DNA of 64,000 nucleotides, taken from contig NZ_CP009241.1 in NCBI RefSeq assembly GCF_000758525.1, forward strand, positions 310,001-374,000. Reading direction: 5' to 3'. Numbering within the stretch: the stretch's first letter is position 1; every line of letters starts with the position of its first letter. Below the pieces are notes generated by a model that saw only the letters and a list, made by a program, of their open reading frames with translations, searched no databases and was not told the origin of the DNA. Positions 52,331 to 61,411 of the stretch are shown piece by piece. This stretch comes from Paenibacillus sp. FSL H7-0357 (lineage in GTDB: Bacteria; Bacillota; Bacilli; Paenibacillales; Paenibacillaceae). Made by a program: the position numbers and the translations under genes.

Positions 52331-52962
52331 GGAAAGCACTGCGGGAGCACAAGCTGCTCGCTGAACCTTATACGCAGTGGGACCCGGGTGTTGCTTCGCC
52401 CGGCTCGGCCTGCGGTCCGGCGACCATCGCCGCATTGATGGAATATTGGCGCACGCGGAAGGGCCGGGCTTTTATTCCCGGAGCAAGTCATTTTGCTTCC
52501 AAAGCGGCACATATTAATCACGTATACAGCCATCATGGCGGAACACCTTGGGGAATGAGCGTGCGCAGCTTTACCAAAGGCGTCAAAGCTTATATCCGGT
52601 CTTCTGCTCCTCTGGAGGCGAAGGAACGCGGACTCTTCTCCGTAAGTGTGTTTAATGATATAGACCGGTACAAAGCAGAGATTGACGCGGAGCGGCCGGT
52701 GGCGCTCAAATTCGATAAATGGCTTACGTTTCGCTGGCGGGGAAAATACGCTTATGATTACCATTGGGTGCTGGGAATCGGTTATCAGGAGCCTGAGGGC
52801 GGAGGAGGCCCTGTACTTATTGTTCATGATAACGGGATGCGGCATAAGCACGGCGGGTTCACTCCCGGCCAGGCACGCCTTATCCCTTATAACGTCAATA
52901 AAAATGTTATAACCATGGTGGCTTTGGATATCAAGGAAGCTTCCATAGGGCATCAGCTGTAG
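52327..52962 (+). CDS. C39-like cysteine peptidase family protein
   Basis: A 211-residue protein with the papain-like arrangement of peptidase C39: Cys in GSACGPATIAALMEYW (about residue 29), His in YDYHWVLGIGY and Asp/Asn in VHDNGMR. No signal peptide is seen. C39-like domains cut bacteriocin leaders or other peptides. It begins inside the end of the hybrid kinase gene (ATGA), so the two proteins are made together; a role in signalling or peptide processing is an inference. Confidence 0.75.
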   Translation: MRKALREHKLLAEPYTQWDPGVASPGSACGPATIAALMEYWRTRKGRAFIPGASHFASKAAHINHVYSHHGGTPWGMSVRSFTKGVKAYIRSSAPLEAKERGLFSVSVFNDIDRYKAEIDAERPVALKFDKWLTFRWRGKYAYDYHWVLGIGYQEPEGGGGPVLIVHDNGMRHKHGGFTPGQARLIPYNVNKNVITMVALDIKEASIGHQL

Positions 52963-53002
52963 CCTTCAGGCGGCAGGAAGGGCAGCTTGATGAAACCGTT
53001 GA

Positions 53003-53018
53003 GTACAAACGTTTGCAC
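53003..53018. promoter_or_regulatory. cre-like/LacI operator at the pullulanase promoter
   Basis: GTACAAACGTTTGCAC contains the 10-bp palindrome CAAACGTTTG. On the minus strand TGCAAACGTTTGTA fits the CcpA consensus TGNAANCGNTTNCA with one mismatch. It covers the -35 box, so it should repress. Confidence 0.65.
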
Positions 53019-53041
53019 AAAATCTGTAATAAGGATATAAT
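53013..53041 (+). promoter_or_regulatory. Sigma-A promoter of the pullulanase gene
   Basis: TTGCAC (53013-53018), 17-bp spacer, TATAAT (53036-53041). Confidence 0.75.
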
Positions 53042-53069
53042 TCCAATTATTAAAGGGTAAAGGAGACAG

Positions 53070-55034
53070 ATGGCCTTGTCCGTACAAAAGGAATTGAAAG
53101 AACCGATTTATTATGGTGATCCGGCGGCTACCGGAGGAATATCCGTGTTCGCCCAGGAATTTGATGAGCTTTTCAGTTATGACGGGGATGACCTTGGCGT
53201 GACGTATACGCCTGCTTCCTCGGCCTTTTGCTTGTGGGCACCTACTGCGCAGGAAGCAGCGGTTGTGCTTTATGGCTCATGGCACGAAGCCGCCGGAGAT
53301 ATCTTGCCGATGATCCGTGATGTCAGGGGGACATGGCGTTTGAGCGTGGCCGGGAACTTGGAGGGCAAGTTCTACACCTATCGTGTGCGCATCGGGGAGC
53401 AGTGGAATGAAGCGGCCGATCCTTACGCCCGGGCTGTCGGCGTGAATGGAGATCGAGCGGCGATTCTCGATTTGCGCAAGACCGATCCCCAGCGCTGGAC
53501 AGAAGATAAGCCACCTCTGGCTGACCCTGTGGACGCGGTGATTTACGAGCTTCATCTGCGGGATCTGTCTGTTCATCCGGCTAGCGGCATTGCCCATAAG
53601 GGACAATATCTGGGTCTGGCCGAAGAAGGGACGCGCGGACCGGGCGGGATTCTTACCGGACTGGATCATATATCCGATCTCGGAGTGACCCATGTGCAGC
53701 TGCTCCCTATTTATGACTATGCTACTGAAAGTGTTGATGAGACCAAGCTGGACCAGCCTCATTACAACTGGGGTTATGACCCCAAAAATTTCAATGCTCC
53801 GGAAGGCTCCTACGCTACGGATCCGTATGATCCGGTTCTGCGGATCCGCGAGCTGAAGACAATGATCCAGACACTGCATGACCGCGGACTGCGCGTAATC
53901 ATGGATGTGGTCTACAATCATGTTTATGACGGCTACCTTGTTAATTTCACTAAGCTTGTTCCCGGCTATTATTTACGTTATAAGGAGAACGGCAGTCTGT
54001 CGAACGGCTCGGGCTGCGGCAATGATGTCGCCTCTGAGCGGATCATGATGACCCGGTTTATTGTGGAGTCGGTGCTGTACTGGGCCCGGGAATATCATAT
54101 CGACGGTTTCCGCTTTGATCTGATGGGACTGCTCGACATAGAAACCATGCAGGAGATCCGCCGCCGTCTGGATGAAATTGACCCTTCACTGATGACTATC
54201 GGGGAAGGCTGGATCCTGGATACGGAGCTTCCGGCGGAGCGCCTTGCCAGCCAGAGCAATGCGGATGCGCTTCCGGGCATCGGACAGTTCAACGACGGGT
54301 TCCGCGATGCAGTAAAGGGGAATATTTTCCGCTATGAAGAGCCTGGATTTATCGGCGGCAAGACTGGCCTCGAGCAGGCGGTGAAGACGGGGATTACCGG
54401 AGGCGTCGTGTACGGTCAATCCATGGGGGCGTTTGCTGATGAGCCGCAGCAGTGTGTGAACTTCGTTGAATGCCACGACAACCATACCCTCTGGGATAAA
54501 ATTGTAATTTCCACCAAAGGGGAAAGCGATGAGCGGCGCAGAGAGATGCATCGTCTGGCTTCGGCTATGGTAATGACGAGCCAGGGGATTCCGTTTCTTC
54601 ATGCAGGACAGGAATTTATGCGTACGAAGGACGGGGTGGAGAACAGCTTTAAGTCTCCCGTTGAGATCAACCGTATGGACTGGGAACGCGCAGCGGCACA
54701 TGTGGAGGATATTGCTTATATGAAGCAGTTGATTGCGCTAAGGCAAGCCCACCCGGCATTTCGCCTGCGCAGCGCGGAGGAAATTCGCGCACAGCTGATG
54801 TTTGAGAAGGCGCCTGCCGGGGCAATAGCCTATACACTCCGGGATCACGCCGGAGGCGATCCGGCGCTGCACTTATACGTGCTTTATAATTCAAATACAG
54901 CCGAAGTGTCATTGGATGTGCCGCAGCTTGGCGAGTGGAGCATCCTGTTCGGCGAGGATCTGGTCTCGAAGCTTGCCGGGGGCAAGCTGACCGCCAAGGG
55001 CATTGGAATGGTTGTATTGGCCGTCCGGCAATAA
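53070..55034 (+). CDS. Type I pullulanase (GH13)
   Basis: A 654-residue enzyme: N-terminal CBM48-like domain (about 45-130), then the GH13 barrel with the pullulanase signature YNWGYDPKNF, regions VMDVVYNHV, GFRFDLMGL (catalytic Asp), TIGEGW (catalytic Glu) and FVECHDNHTLWDK. It hydrolyses alpha-1,6 branches of pullulan, glycogen or limit dextrins. No signal peptide, so it acts inside on imported maltodextrins or glycogen. A cre-like site on its -35 box suggests repression by glucose. A terminator follows. Confidence 0.93.
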   Translation: MALSVQKELKEPIYYGDPAATGGISVFAQEFDELFSYDGDDLGVTYTPASSAFCLWAPTAQEAAVVLYGSWHEAAGDILPMIRDVRGTWRLSVAGNLEGKFYTYRVRIGEQWNEAADPYARAVGVNGDRAAILDLRKTDPQRWTEDKPPLADPVDAVIYELHLRDLSVHPASGIAHKGQYLGLAEEGTRGPGGILTGLDHISDLGVTHVQLLPIYDYATESVDETKLDQPHYNWGYDPKNFNAPEGSYATDPYDPVLRIRELKTMIQTLHDRGLRVIMDVVYNHVYDGYLVNFTKLVPGYYLRYKENGSLSNGSGCGNDVASERIMMTRFIVESVLYWAREYHIDGFRFDLMGLLDIETMQEIRRRLDEIDPSLMTIGEGWILDTELPAERLASQSNADALPGIGQFNDGFRDAVKGNIFRYEEPGFIGGKTGLEQAVKTGITGGVVYGQSMGAFADEPQQCVNFVECHDNHTLWDKIVISTKGESDERRREMHRLASAMVMTSQGIPFLHAGQEFMRTKDGVENSFKSPVEINRMDWERAAAHVEDIAYMKQLIALRQAHPAFRLRSAEEIRAQLMFEKAPAGAIAYTLRDHAGGDPALHLYVLYNSNTAEVSLDVPQLGEWSILFGEDLVSKLAGGKLTAKGIGMVVLAVRQ

Positions 55035-55065
55035 GTGCCAGCTGCACTGTATATAATAGTTTGAT

Positions 55066-55106
55066 AAAAATGGATGCCACTCGGTTGAGAGTGGCATCCA
55101 TTTTTT
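55066..55106. terminator. Bidirectional intrinsic terminator
   Basis: AAAAATGGATGCCACTC and GAGTGGCATCCATTTTT around a 6-base loop. Confidence 0.92.
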
Positions 55107-55132
55107 GCGTCGATCCCTATCGTCCCAATTTG

Positions 55133-55265
55133 GCGGACTCCGTGGGCGTTATCTGCCCGTTAGGGAAGAACGCAGGTGGCAATCTGGAGAGATAACGCCG
55201 TTAGCGTCCGCAAACCGTAATAAACGGACCGCAGCCACCCAATAAGGACACTGGAGTCCGACGTC
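55133..55265. repeat. Nested inverted-repeat intergenic element
   Basis: GGACTCC (55135) pairs with GGAGTCC (55253), and GGCGTTATCT (55145-55154) with AGATAACGCC (55190-55199), with smaller pairs (CCGTAATAAACGG) inside. It fills most of the 330-bp gap before the PadR gene and holds no gene. Confidence 0.55.
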
Positions 55266-55287
55266 CTATTTTTTCCAAAACTACTTT

Positions 55288-55331
55288 ATCTGTCGTAGTA
55301 ATTATGCTACAATGCAATTACTACGACAGAT
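55288..55331. promoter_or_regulatory. Long operator palindrome over the PadR promoter
   Basis: Perfect 16-bp arms ATCTGTCGTAGTAATT (55288-55303) and AATTACTACGACAGAT (55316-55331) flank 12 bp that contain TACAAT (55308-55313), a probable -10 box. This is a strong candidate for PadR autoregulation. Confidence 0.8.
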
Positions 55332-55364
55332 GAAGTAATGAGGGATAGGTTAGGAGGATGAATT

Positions 55365-55691
55365 GTGATCAGCAGTGATGTCATACGGGGATATAACGAT
55401 ACGCTCATCCTCTATATGCTTCTGGACGGAGAGTCCTATGGCTATGAGATTTCCAAGAACATCCGGAAGCTGTCGGAGGAGAAGTACATCATGAAGGAGA
55501 CTACGCTTTACTCCGCATTCACTCGGCTTGAGAAGAATGGGTACATCGATTCCTTTTTTATGGATGAGACCTTTGGGAAACGACGCACCTATTACCGTAT
55601 AACTCCGCAAGGTCTGGCTTATTATCTGGAAAAATGCGAGGAATGGAAAGTTACGCAAGAGGTCGTCAACAAATTCATAAAGGAGCTGTGA
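55365..55691 (+). CDS. PadR-family transcriptional regulator
   Basis: A 108-residue winged-helix regulator: LYMLLDGESYGYEISKNIRK, ETTLYSAFTRLEKNGYIDSF and the wing GKRRTYYRITPQG. It starts at GTG 55365 after AGGAGGATGA. The downstream HAAS-type membrane gene begins 5 bp after its stop, the usual partner arrangement. Confidence 0.92.
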   Translation: MISSDVIRGYNDTLILYMLLDGESYGYEISKNIRKLSEEKYIMKETTLYSAFTRLEKNGYIDSFFMDETFGKRRTYYRITPQGLAYYLEKCEEWKVTQEVVNKFIKEL

Positions 55692-55696
55692 TCAGG

Positions 55697-56668
55697 ATGG
55701 ATACCATTAGGGGCTATTTGAACAACATGTTTACTTCCCTGCCCAGGACAGAGCAAACATATAAGCTGAAGCAGGATCTGCTGGCTAGTATGGAGGAGAA
55801 ATATTACGAACTGAAGAAGGAAGGCAAATCAGAGAATGAGGCGGTAGGCATTGTCATATCCGAGTTCGGCAACATCGATGAGCTGATTGACGAGCTTGGG
55901 ATTACAGTGGGGGGAGAGGATACGCTGCTTCCTGTACTTGCTCCGGAGGATACATGGGGGTATCTGGCTGCCAAGAAGACTAGCGGTTTTATGGTGGGGA
56001 TTGGTGTAATGCTGTGCATCATCGGCCCGGCACTGCTGATTCTGCTTGTTACCCTGGCGGAATTTGGTTTTCTCCGTGGGGTGATTTCGGAAGACACTGC
56101 CGGAATTATTGGCGTGATCGTGCTGCTGCTGCTGGTGGCGCTGGCGGTTGGGCTATTCATATTCAGCGACACAAAGCTGGAGCGATACAAATATCTGCAA
56201 AAGGGTTTTAATCTGCCCTATTTTTTGCGGACCGAGATCGAGCAGCGCAGCCGTGCATTTGCCCCTACCTATACCCTGTCTCTGACTCTGGGTGTATCCC
56301 TGTGTGTACTCTCTCCGGTTCCTGTCCTTGTCTGGTCTGCAATCAATGAGGATGCCAGCGGCTACGGGGTCACTATTCTGCTTGCGCTCATTGCGCTGCC
56401 TGTCTTCCTGTTTATCTACTATGGGAGTATCAAGGAAAGCTTTGGCTTTCTGCTCAAGGAGAAGGAGTACACCGAAGTTCCTGAAGAGAAAGAGGAAAAA
56501 CGCTTTAAGAGCTCTATCGCATCCATCGTTTGGCCGCTGGCTACCGGCTGTTTTCTGATCAGCGGATTTATTTTTGAGCGCTGGGATATCAACTGGGTGA
56601 TCTTCCCGGTTACAGCGATTTTGCTGGAAGTATTAAATGCTGTGTATAAAATGATTAAGGTGAAATAA
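55697..56668 (+). CDS. HAAS-domain membrane protein (PadR partner)
   Basis: A 323-residue protein: a helical N-terminal domain (about 1-75; LKQDLLASMEEKYYELKKEG then VIVISEFGNIDELIDELG-like) typical of HAAS/DUF1700 proteins, followed by about six membrane helices. Such genes sit behind PadR regulators and often guard envelope stress or antibiotic response. ATG 55697 is chosen; the frame is open into the PadR gene but without a start site. Confidence 0.82.
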   Translation: MDTIRGYLNNMFTSLPRTEQTYKLKQDLLASMEEKYYELKKEGKSENEAVGIVISEFGNIDELIDELGITVGGEDTLLPVLAPEDTWGYLAAKKTSGFMVGIGVMLCIIGPALLILLVTLAEFGFLRGVISEDTAGIIGVIVLLLLVALAVGLFIFSDTKLERYKYLQKGFNLPYFLRTEIEQRSRAFAPTYTLSLTLGVSLCVLSPVPVLVWSAINEDASGYGVTILLALIALPVFLFIYYGSIKESFGFLLKEKEYTEVPEEKEEKRFKSSIASIVWPLATGCFLISGFIFERWDINWVIFPVTAILLEVLNAVYKMIKVK

Positions 56669-56961
56669 CGCTTTCAGCCAGCTCCGCCCATTCTCCGGAA
56701 TTTTATCTAAAAAAGTGACATTGCTCATTTAGGGTATAGTGGAACAATGATAATATTAAGGCATTTCAATCCACGACAGTACCTGGCAGGACCTGTGAAG
56801 GAGGGAGAACTTGGCCTCCTCGCAGTTTTTCACTTTGCTGCTTTACAGTGACAAATGATCAGTCGGTGACAGAGAGTAACTGCCTTTTTGGAGCCGAATG
56901 GGCAACATGCCGCCCTTGAAGTTTTCGGCGGTCAATCAGAGAGACTCGGAGGATGACAGGA
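56669..56961 (+). other. Leader region before gltD-like gene
   Basis: About 290 bp with no gene. A weak GGAGG/CCTCC hairpin lies near 56805-56822, followed by GCAGTTTTT. No known riboswitch, T-box or firm promoter was recognised. Confidence 0.4.
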
Positions 56962-58446
56962 ATGGGTAAAGCAACCGGATTTTTGGAATATCAGCGGCAG
57001 ACTCCTGCGGAGTGTGAGCCTTTAGAACGGATTAAGAACTGGAATGAATTTTCGGTGCCCTTGGAAGAGGAGAAGCTGCGGGAGCAGGGAGCGCGCTGTA
57101 TGGATTGCGGAACACCGTTCTGCCATGTAGGACGGCTGCTGTCCGGGATGGCCTCCGGCTGTCCGCTGCATAATCTCATTCCGGAATGGAATGACATGGT
57201 CTACCGCGGCAATTGGGAAGTTGCGCTGAAACGGCTGCACAAGACCAATAACTTTCCTGAATTTACAGGACGCGTGTGTCCGGCTCCTTGTGAAGGCGCT
57301 TGTACCGTGGGCCTTCATGGTAATCCCGTAACGATTAAATCCATTGAAAAGTCGATTGTAGATAGAGGATTCGCCGAGGGCTGGATTGTTCCCGAGCCGC
57401 CTTTGACCCGTACGGGCAAAAAAGTAGCCGTAGTTGGCTCCGGACCGGCCGGCCTTGCCTGTGCCGCACAGCTTAACAAAGCAGGCCATAGCGTAACCGT
57501 ATATGAACGGGCTGACCGGATCGGAGGTCTGCTGACCTACGGCATTCCGAACATGAAGCTGGATAAGAAAACCGTGCAGCGTCGGGTGGATTTGCTGGCG
57601 GAGGAGGGCATTACCTTTGTAACCCGGACAGAAATCGGCAGAGACATTGCTGCTTCGCAGCTCAAGGAAGATAATGATGCTGTAGTGCTCTGCGGCGGCT
57701 CGACACAAGCCCGCGATCTTCCGCTGGAAGGCCGCGAGCTTCGGGGAATCCATCAGGCGATGGAATTTCTGACGCTGAATACGAAGAGTCTGCTTGACTC
57801 TGATTTGGCTGACGGTGAATATTTGTCTGCGGCCGGCAAGGATGTTGTTGTGATCGGGGGCGGAGACACTGGCACCGACTGTGTAGCTACCTCGATCCGG
57901 CACGGCTGCCGCAGTGTCATCCAGCTGGAAATTATGCCACAGTCTCCATTAACCCGCCAATCCAACAATCCTTGGCCGGAATGGCCAAAGGTACTCAAAG
58001 TGGACTACGGCCAGCAGGAAGCCGCTGCTTTGTATAAGGAAGATCCGCGCCGTTACCTCGTTTCCACGAAACGTTTTGTTGGTGATGACGGCGGACATGT
58101 GCAGGAGCTGCACACGGTGCGCATCGAATGGACGCGCAATGAGCAGGGCCGGATGGTTCCGGTAGAAGTTCCGGGCAGCGAAGAGGTGATTAAGGCACAA
58201 CTGGTGCTGCTGGCGCTGGGTTTCACCGGTCCGGAAGAAACGGTGCTGAATGAGCTTGGGATAGAACGTGATGAACGCTCCAATGCCAAAGCGGAATTCG
58301 GTGCGCAGGCGACCAACGTCGAGGGTGTATTTGCCGCAGGAGACATCCGCCGCGGCCAGAGTCTTGTGGTCTGGGCAATTAATGAGGGACGCCAGGCTGC
58401 ACGCGAAGTCGACCGCTTCCTGATGGGAGCCTCCAATTTGCCTTAA
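56962..58446 (+). CDS. gltD: Glutamate synthase small subunit-like oxidoreductase
   Basis: A 494-residue GltD-type protein: N-terminal cysteine motifs CMDCGTPFC and [10 protein letters not shown] and [12 protein letters not shown] for iron-sulphur clusters, FAD-binding [13 protein letters not shown], and NADPH-binding [13 protein letters not shown]. It passes electrons from NADPH to the large subunit, which makes glutamate from glutamine and 2-oxoglutarate. No large-subunit gene is beside it, so it either acts with a distant one or serves another oxidoreductase. ATG 56962 has GGAGG 9 bp upstream. Confidence 0.9.
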   Translation: MGKATGFLEYQRQTPAECEPLERIKNWNEFSVPLEEEKLREQGARCMDCGTPFCHVGRLLSGMASGCPLHNLIPEWNDMVYRGNWEVALKRLHKTNNFPEFTGRVCPAPCEGACTVGLHGNPVTIKSIEKSIVDRGFAEGWIVPEPPLTRTGKKVAVVGSGPAGLACAAQLNKAGHSVTVYERADRIGGLLTYGIPNMKLDKKTVQRRVDLLAEEGITFVTRTEIGRDIAASQLKEDNDAVVLCGGSTQARDLPLEGRELRGIHQAMEFLTLNTKSLLDSDLADGEYLSAAGKDVVVIGGGDTGTDCVATSIRHGCRSVIQLEIMPQSPLTRQSNNPWPEWPKVLKVDYGQQEAAALYKEDPRRYLVSTKRFVGDDGGHVQELHTVRIEWTRNEQGRMVPVEVPGSEEVIKAQLVLLALGFTGPEETVLNELGIERDERSNAKAEFGAQATNVEGVFAAGDIRRGQSLVVWAINEGRQAAREVDRFLMGASNLP

Positions 58447-58573
58447 GTATATCTTGGATAGGTGCTTCATGTGGACGTCCCGGTGGGGCGTTCGCTTTGC
58501 GTTCCGGGGCCAAGGAAAGTTAAGATAAAAGATAAGCTATTTAAACGGGTTGAACAGAAAGGGAGATTATACG

Positions 58574-59116
58574 ATGAAGCTGATGTTTATTTCCGATATT
58601 CATGGATCGTTATTTTGGCTGGAGCAGGCTTTGGCAAAAGTAGAGGAGGAGCAGCCGCATACGCTAGTGATTCTGGGGGACTTCTTATATCACGGTCCGA
58701 GAAATCCGCTGCCGGACGGTTATAATCCCCAGGGAGTCGCAACGAAGCTTAACGCGTACGGGAAATCTCTGGTGGCTGTTAGAGGCAACTGCGATGCCGA
58801 GGTCGATCAGATGCTGCTGGAGTTCCCGATGATGGGGGATTATGTACTGATTCTCCACGAAGGCCGGAAGATCTATGCCACTCACGGGCATGGCTTCAGC
58901 ATTGACCATTTGCCTGCACTTGCTGAAGGGGATGTATTTATCCAAGGACATACCCATCTGCCGGTAGCCGATATAAAAGAAGGCATCTATGTGCTGAATC
59001 CAGGCTCCATCTCGCTGCCAAAAGAGAATAACCCGAATTCCTACGGAATTCTTGAGAACGGGGAGTTCACGGTTAAAGATTTTACGGGCAACGTCGTTAA
59101 GCATCTCAAATTGTAG
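58574..59116 (+). CDS. YfcE/MJ0936-type metallophosphodiesterase
   Basis: A 180-residue calcineurin-fold enzyme: FISDIHGSLFWLEQAL, GDFLYHGPRNPLP, VRGNCDAEVD, THGHGF and GHTHLPVADIKEG give the metal ligands in order. Such enzymes cut phosphodiesters of small or cyclic substrates in the cytoplasm. The start is set by AAAGGGAGA. It follows the gltD-like gene by 127 bp. Confidence 0.92.
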   Translation: MKLMFISDIHGSLFWLEQALAKVEEEQPHTLVILGDFLYHGPRNPLPDGYNPQGVATKLNAYGKSLVAVRGNCDAEVDQMLLEFPMMGDYVLILHEGRKIYATHGHGFSIDHLPALAEGDVFIQGHTHLPVADIKEGIYVLNPGSISLPKENNPNSYGILENGEFTVKDFTGNVVKHLKL

Positions 59117-59138
59117 GGTGACCTTATTCTGCGCGGCA

Positions 59139-59167
59139 TTGAGCGTAATGGCGGTTTATTGTATGAT
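59139..59167 (+). promoter_or_regulatory. Promoter of the agmatine operon
   Basis: TTGAGC (59139-59144), 17-bp spacer, TATGAT (59162-59167). Confidence 0.65.
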
Positions 59168-59227
59168 GGGTAAGGAGCTTTCAGGGATCTTCCCGCTTCA
59201 AATATAAACAGCAGAGGTAAACAACAA

Positions 59228-60256
59228 ATGTATCCTAAAGATTTGAACTATACAATGCCGGCGGAATGGGGCAAGCATGAGCGGACCTTCATCTCCTGGC
59301 CGGTTCAGGCGTCCATGGTTTTTCCGGACAACCATAAATCCGTTTGTGACGGCTATGCTGAAATCATCCGTGCCATCGCTGAGTTCGAGCCGGTTACCGT
59401 AGTTGTCAATCCGGACGATCTGGGGATGGTAGAGGAACTAGAACTCGGGGCGAATGTAACGCTGCTGCCGATCCGGCATAATGACGCCTGGCTGCGTGAT
59501 AACGGGCCGACGTTTGTTCTAGGTGAAGACGGCGTGCTCGCCGGTGTGAACTGGAAATTTAACGCCTGGGGCGGCAAATATTCGCCGTGGGATCTGGATG
59601 ATGAGGTGGCTCCGCAAATTCTGGAGCAGCTGAAGATGAAACGTTTTGACGCACCGCTGGTAATGGAAGGCGGCTCTATCCATACCGATGGTGAAGGCAC
59701 ACTGATCACCACGGAGGAATGTCTGCTGAACACGAACCGCAATCCGGAGCTGGACCGGGCAGACATTGAGGAATATGTACGGAAATATACCGGCACCGAG
59801 TCGATCATCTGGCTGAAGCGCGGCCTCAGCGGTGACGAGACTGACGGCCATGTAGATAATATTGCCTGCTTCGCCGCTCCGGGCAAAGTCATCATTCAGG
59901 TCTGCGGCGACCCGCAGGATGAGAACTTCGGCATCACTCAGGAGAATCTCCGTATTCTGGAGAATGCGGTGGATGCCAAAGGCCGGAAGCTGGAGATTAT
60001 CCAGATTCAGCAACCACCCCGCGTGGACTATGAGGACAGCCGCCTGACGCTTAGCTATTTGAATTTCTATTTCGTCAACGGCGGCATTATACTGCCGGTA
60101 TTCGGCGGGACGGCTTCCGAGACAGATCAGCTGGCGGAGCAGAGTCTGGCTGCCTTGTTCCCGGACCGCAGAATCCGTAAGGTGAACGGTATGGCGGTCA
60201 TCGGCGAAGGCGGAAACGTACACTGCACGACCCAACAGATGCCTGCCACAAAGTAA
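59228..60256 (+). CDS. aguA: Agmatine deiminase
   Basis: A 342-residue enzyme of the peptidyl-arginine-deiminase fold. The start MPAEWGKHERTFISWP, the middle RHNDAWLRDNGPTFV and the catalytic GEGGNVHCTTQQMP (Cys near the C-terminus) are diagnostic. It converts agmatine to N-carbamoylputrescine and ammonia. The next enzyme of the pathway follows 25 bp downstream. Confidence 0.93.
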   Translation: MYPKDLNYTMPAEWGKHERTFISWPVQASMVFPDNHKSVCDGYAEIIRAIAEFEPVTVVVNPDDLGMVEELELGANVTLLPIRHNDAWLRDNGPTFVLGEDGVLAGVNWKFNAWGGKYSPWDLDDEVAPQILEQLKMKRFDAPLVMEGGSIHTDGEGTLITTEECLLNTNRNPELDRADIEEYVRKYTGTESIIWLKRGLSGDETDGHVDNIACFAAPGKVIIQVCGDPQDENFGITQENLRILENAVDAKGRKLEIIQIQQPPRVDYEDSRLTLSYLNFYFVNGGIILPVFGGTASETDQLAEQSLAALFPDRRIRKVNGMAVIGEGGNVHCTTQQMPATK

Positions 60257-60281
60257 TTTACTCGCTAGGGAGGACAGAAGC

Positions 60282-61157
60282 ATGAGAAAAGTAAAAGTAG
60301 CCGCTACACAAATGAGCTGTTCCGGCGACATTGATGAGAATATTCGCAAGGCTGACAGTCTGGTCAGAGAAGCAGCGGCTCAAGGCGCGCAGATTATTTT
60401 GCTGCAGGAGCTGTTCGAAACCCCTTATTTCTGCCAGAAGGAGAAATCTGATTATTACGTCTACGCCACTGAGCTAGAGCAGAATAAAGCAGTGAATCAT
60501 TTCAAGGCTGTAGCCAAAGAGCTGCAAGTCGTGCTGCCGATCAGTTTCTACGAGAAAAAGAACTATGCCCGTTACAACTCGCTGGCGGTAATTGATGCCG
60601 ACGGCACGGTGCTGGGCAAATACCGCAAGAGCCATATTCCTGACGGTCCCGGCTATGAAGAGAAATTCTATTTCAATCCGGGGGATACCGGGTTTAAGGT
60701 ATGGAATACCCGCTATGCCAAGATCGGTGTCGGCGTCTGCTGGGACCAGTGGTACCCGGAAGCCGCCAGAGTCATGAGTCTAATGGGCGCGGAGATTCTG
60801 TTCTATCCGACAGCCATCGGTTCGGAACCGCAGGACGGATCCATTGATTCCAAAGATCACTGGCAGACCTGCATGCTGGGCCATGCGGCGGCGAATTTGA
60901 TTCCTGTCGTGGCCTCCAACCGGATCGGCGAGGAAATTGATGAGGATTCCAGCATTAACTTCTACGGCTCCTCGTTCATTGCCGGCCCGCAGGGCAACAA
61001 AATCGTCGAAGCCGGGCGGGATGAGCAGACGGTACTGGTCAGCGAATTCGATCTGGATGCGTTGGAAGTGGGCCGGATTGAGTGGGGCATTTTCCGTGAC
61101 CGCCGTCCGGAGCTGTACAGAATGATATCTTCGTATGATGGGGACTTAACCTTTTAA
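60282..61157 (+). CDS. aguB: N-carbamoylputrescine amidase
   Basis: A 291-residue nitrilase-fold amidase with catalytic Glu in LLQELFETPYF, Lys in GKYRKSHIPDGPGY and Cys in GVGVCWDQWYPEAAR. It releases putrescine, carbon dioxide and ammonia from N-carbamoylputrescine. With the upstream deiminase it makes putrescine from agmatine. A terminator follows. Confidence 0.93.
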   Translation: MRKVKVAATQMSCSGDIDENIRKADSLVREAAAQGAQIILLQELFETPYFCQKEKSDYYVYATELEQNKAVNHFKAVAKELQVVLPISFYEKKNYARYNSLAVIDADGTVLGKYRKSHIPDGPGYEEKFYFNPGDTGFKVWNTRYAKIGVGVCWDQWYPEAARVMSLMGAEILFYPTAIGSEPQDGSIDSKDHWQTCMLGHAAANLIPVVASNRIGEEIDEDSSINFYGSSFIAGPQGNKIVEAGRDEQTVLVSEFDLDALEVGRIEWGIFRDRRPELYRMISSYDGDLTF

Positions 61158-61194
61158 GGAATAATCGAACAGAAGTATATAACATGGAATAAGA

Positions 61195-61240
61195 GGGCAC
61201 TGCCAGGGAGAATCATGATCTCTTGGCCGTGTCTTTTTTG
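61195..61240 (+). terminator. Probable terminator
   Basis: GGCACTGCCAGGGAGA pairs imperfectly with TCTCTTGGCCGTGTC across a short loop, followed by six T. Confidence 0.7.
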
Positions 61241-61343
61241 CCCTTATGGCATGTTCATGGGAGATATGGGACTGTGTCTAGCGATAAATGTTACAATCTA
61301 TGAATTTAGTGTTATATAACATTACATAATGGAGAAAAGTTAA

Positions 61344-61372
61344 TTGTCATCACCACTGTGATCTGTTAAAAT
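61344..61372 (+). promoter_or_regulatory. Promoter of the amino-acid ABC operon
   Basis: TTGTCA (61344-61349), 17-bp spacer, TAAAAT (61367-61372). A palindrome TGTTATATAACA (61310-61321) lies 22 bp upstream and may be an operator. Confidence 0.6.
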
Positions 61373-61411
61373 CTACTTAAGTATTTTACAAAATGAGTGG
61401 GGGATTGGAAA

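Noticed and set aside
56669..56961. T-box or glutamine riboswitch before the gltD-like gene
   Set aside because: No GGGTGGNACCGCG T-box sequence and no recognised aptamer core.
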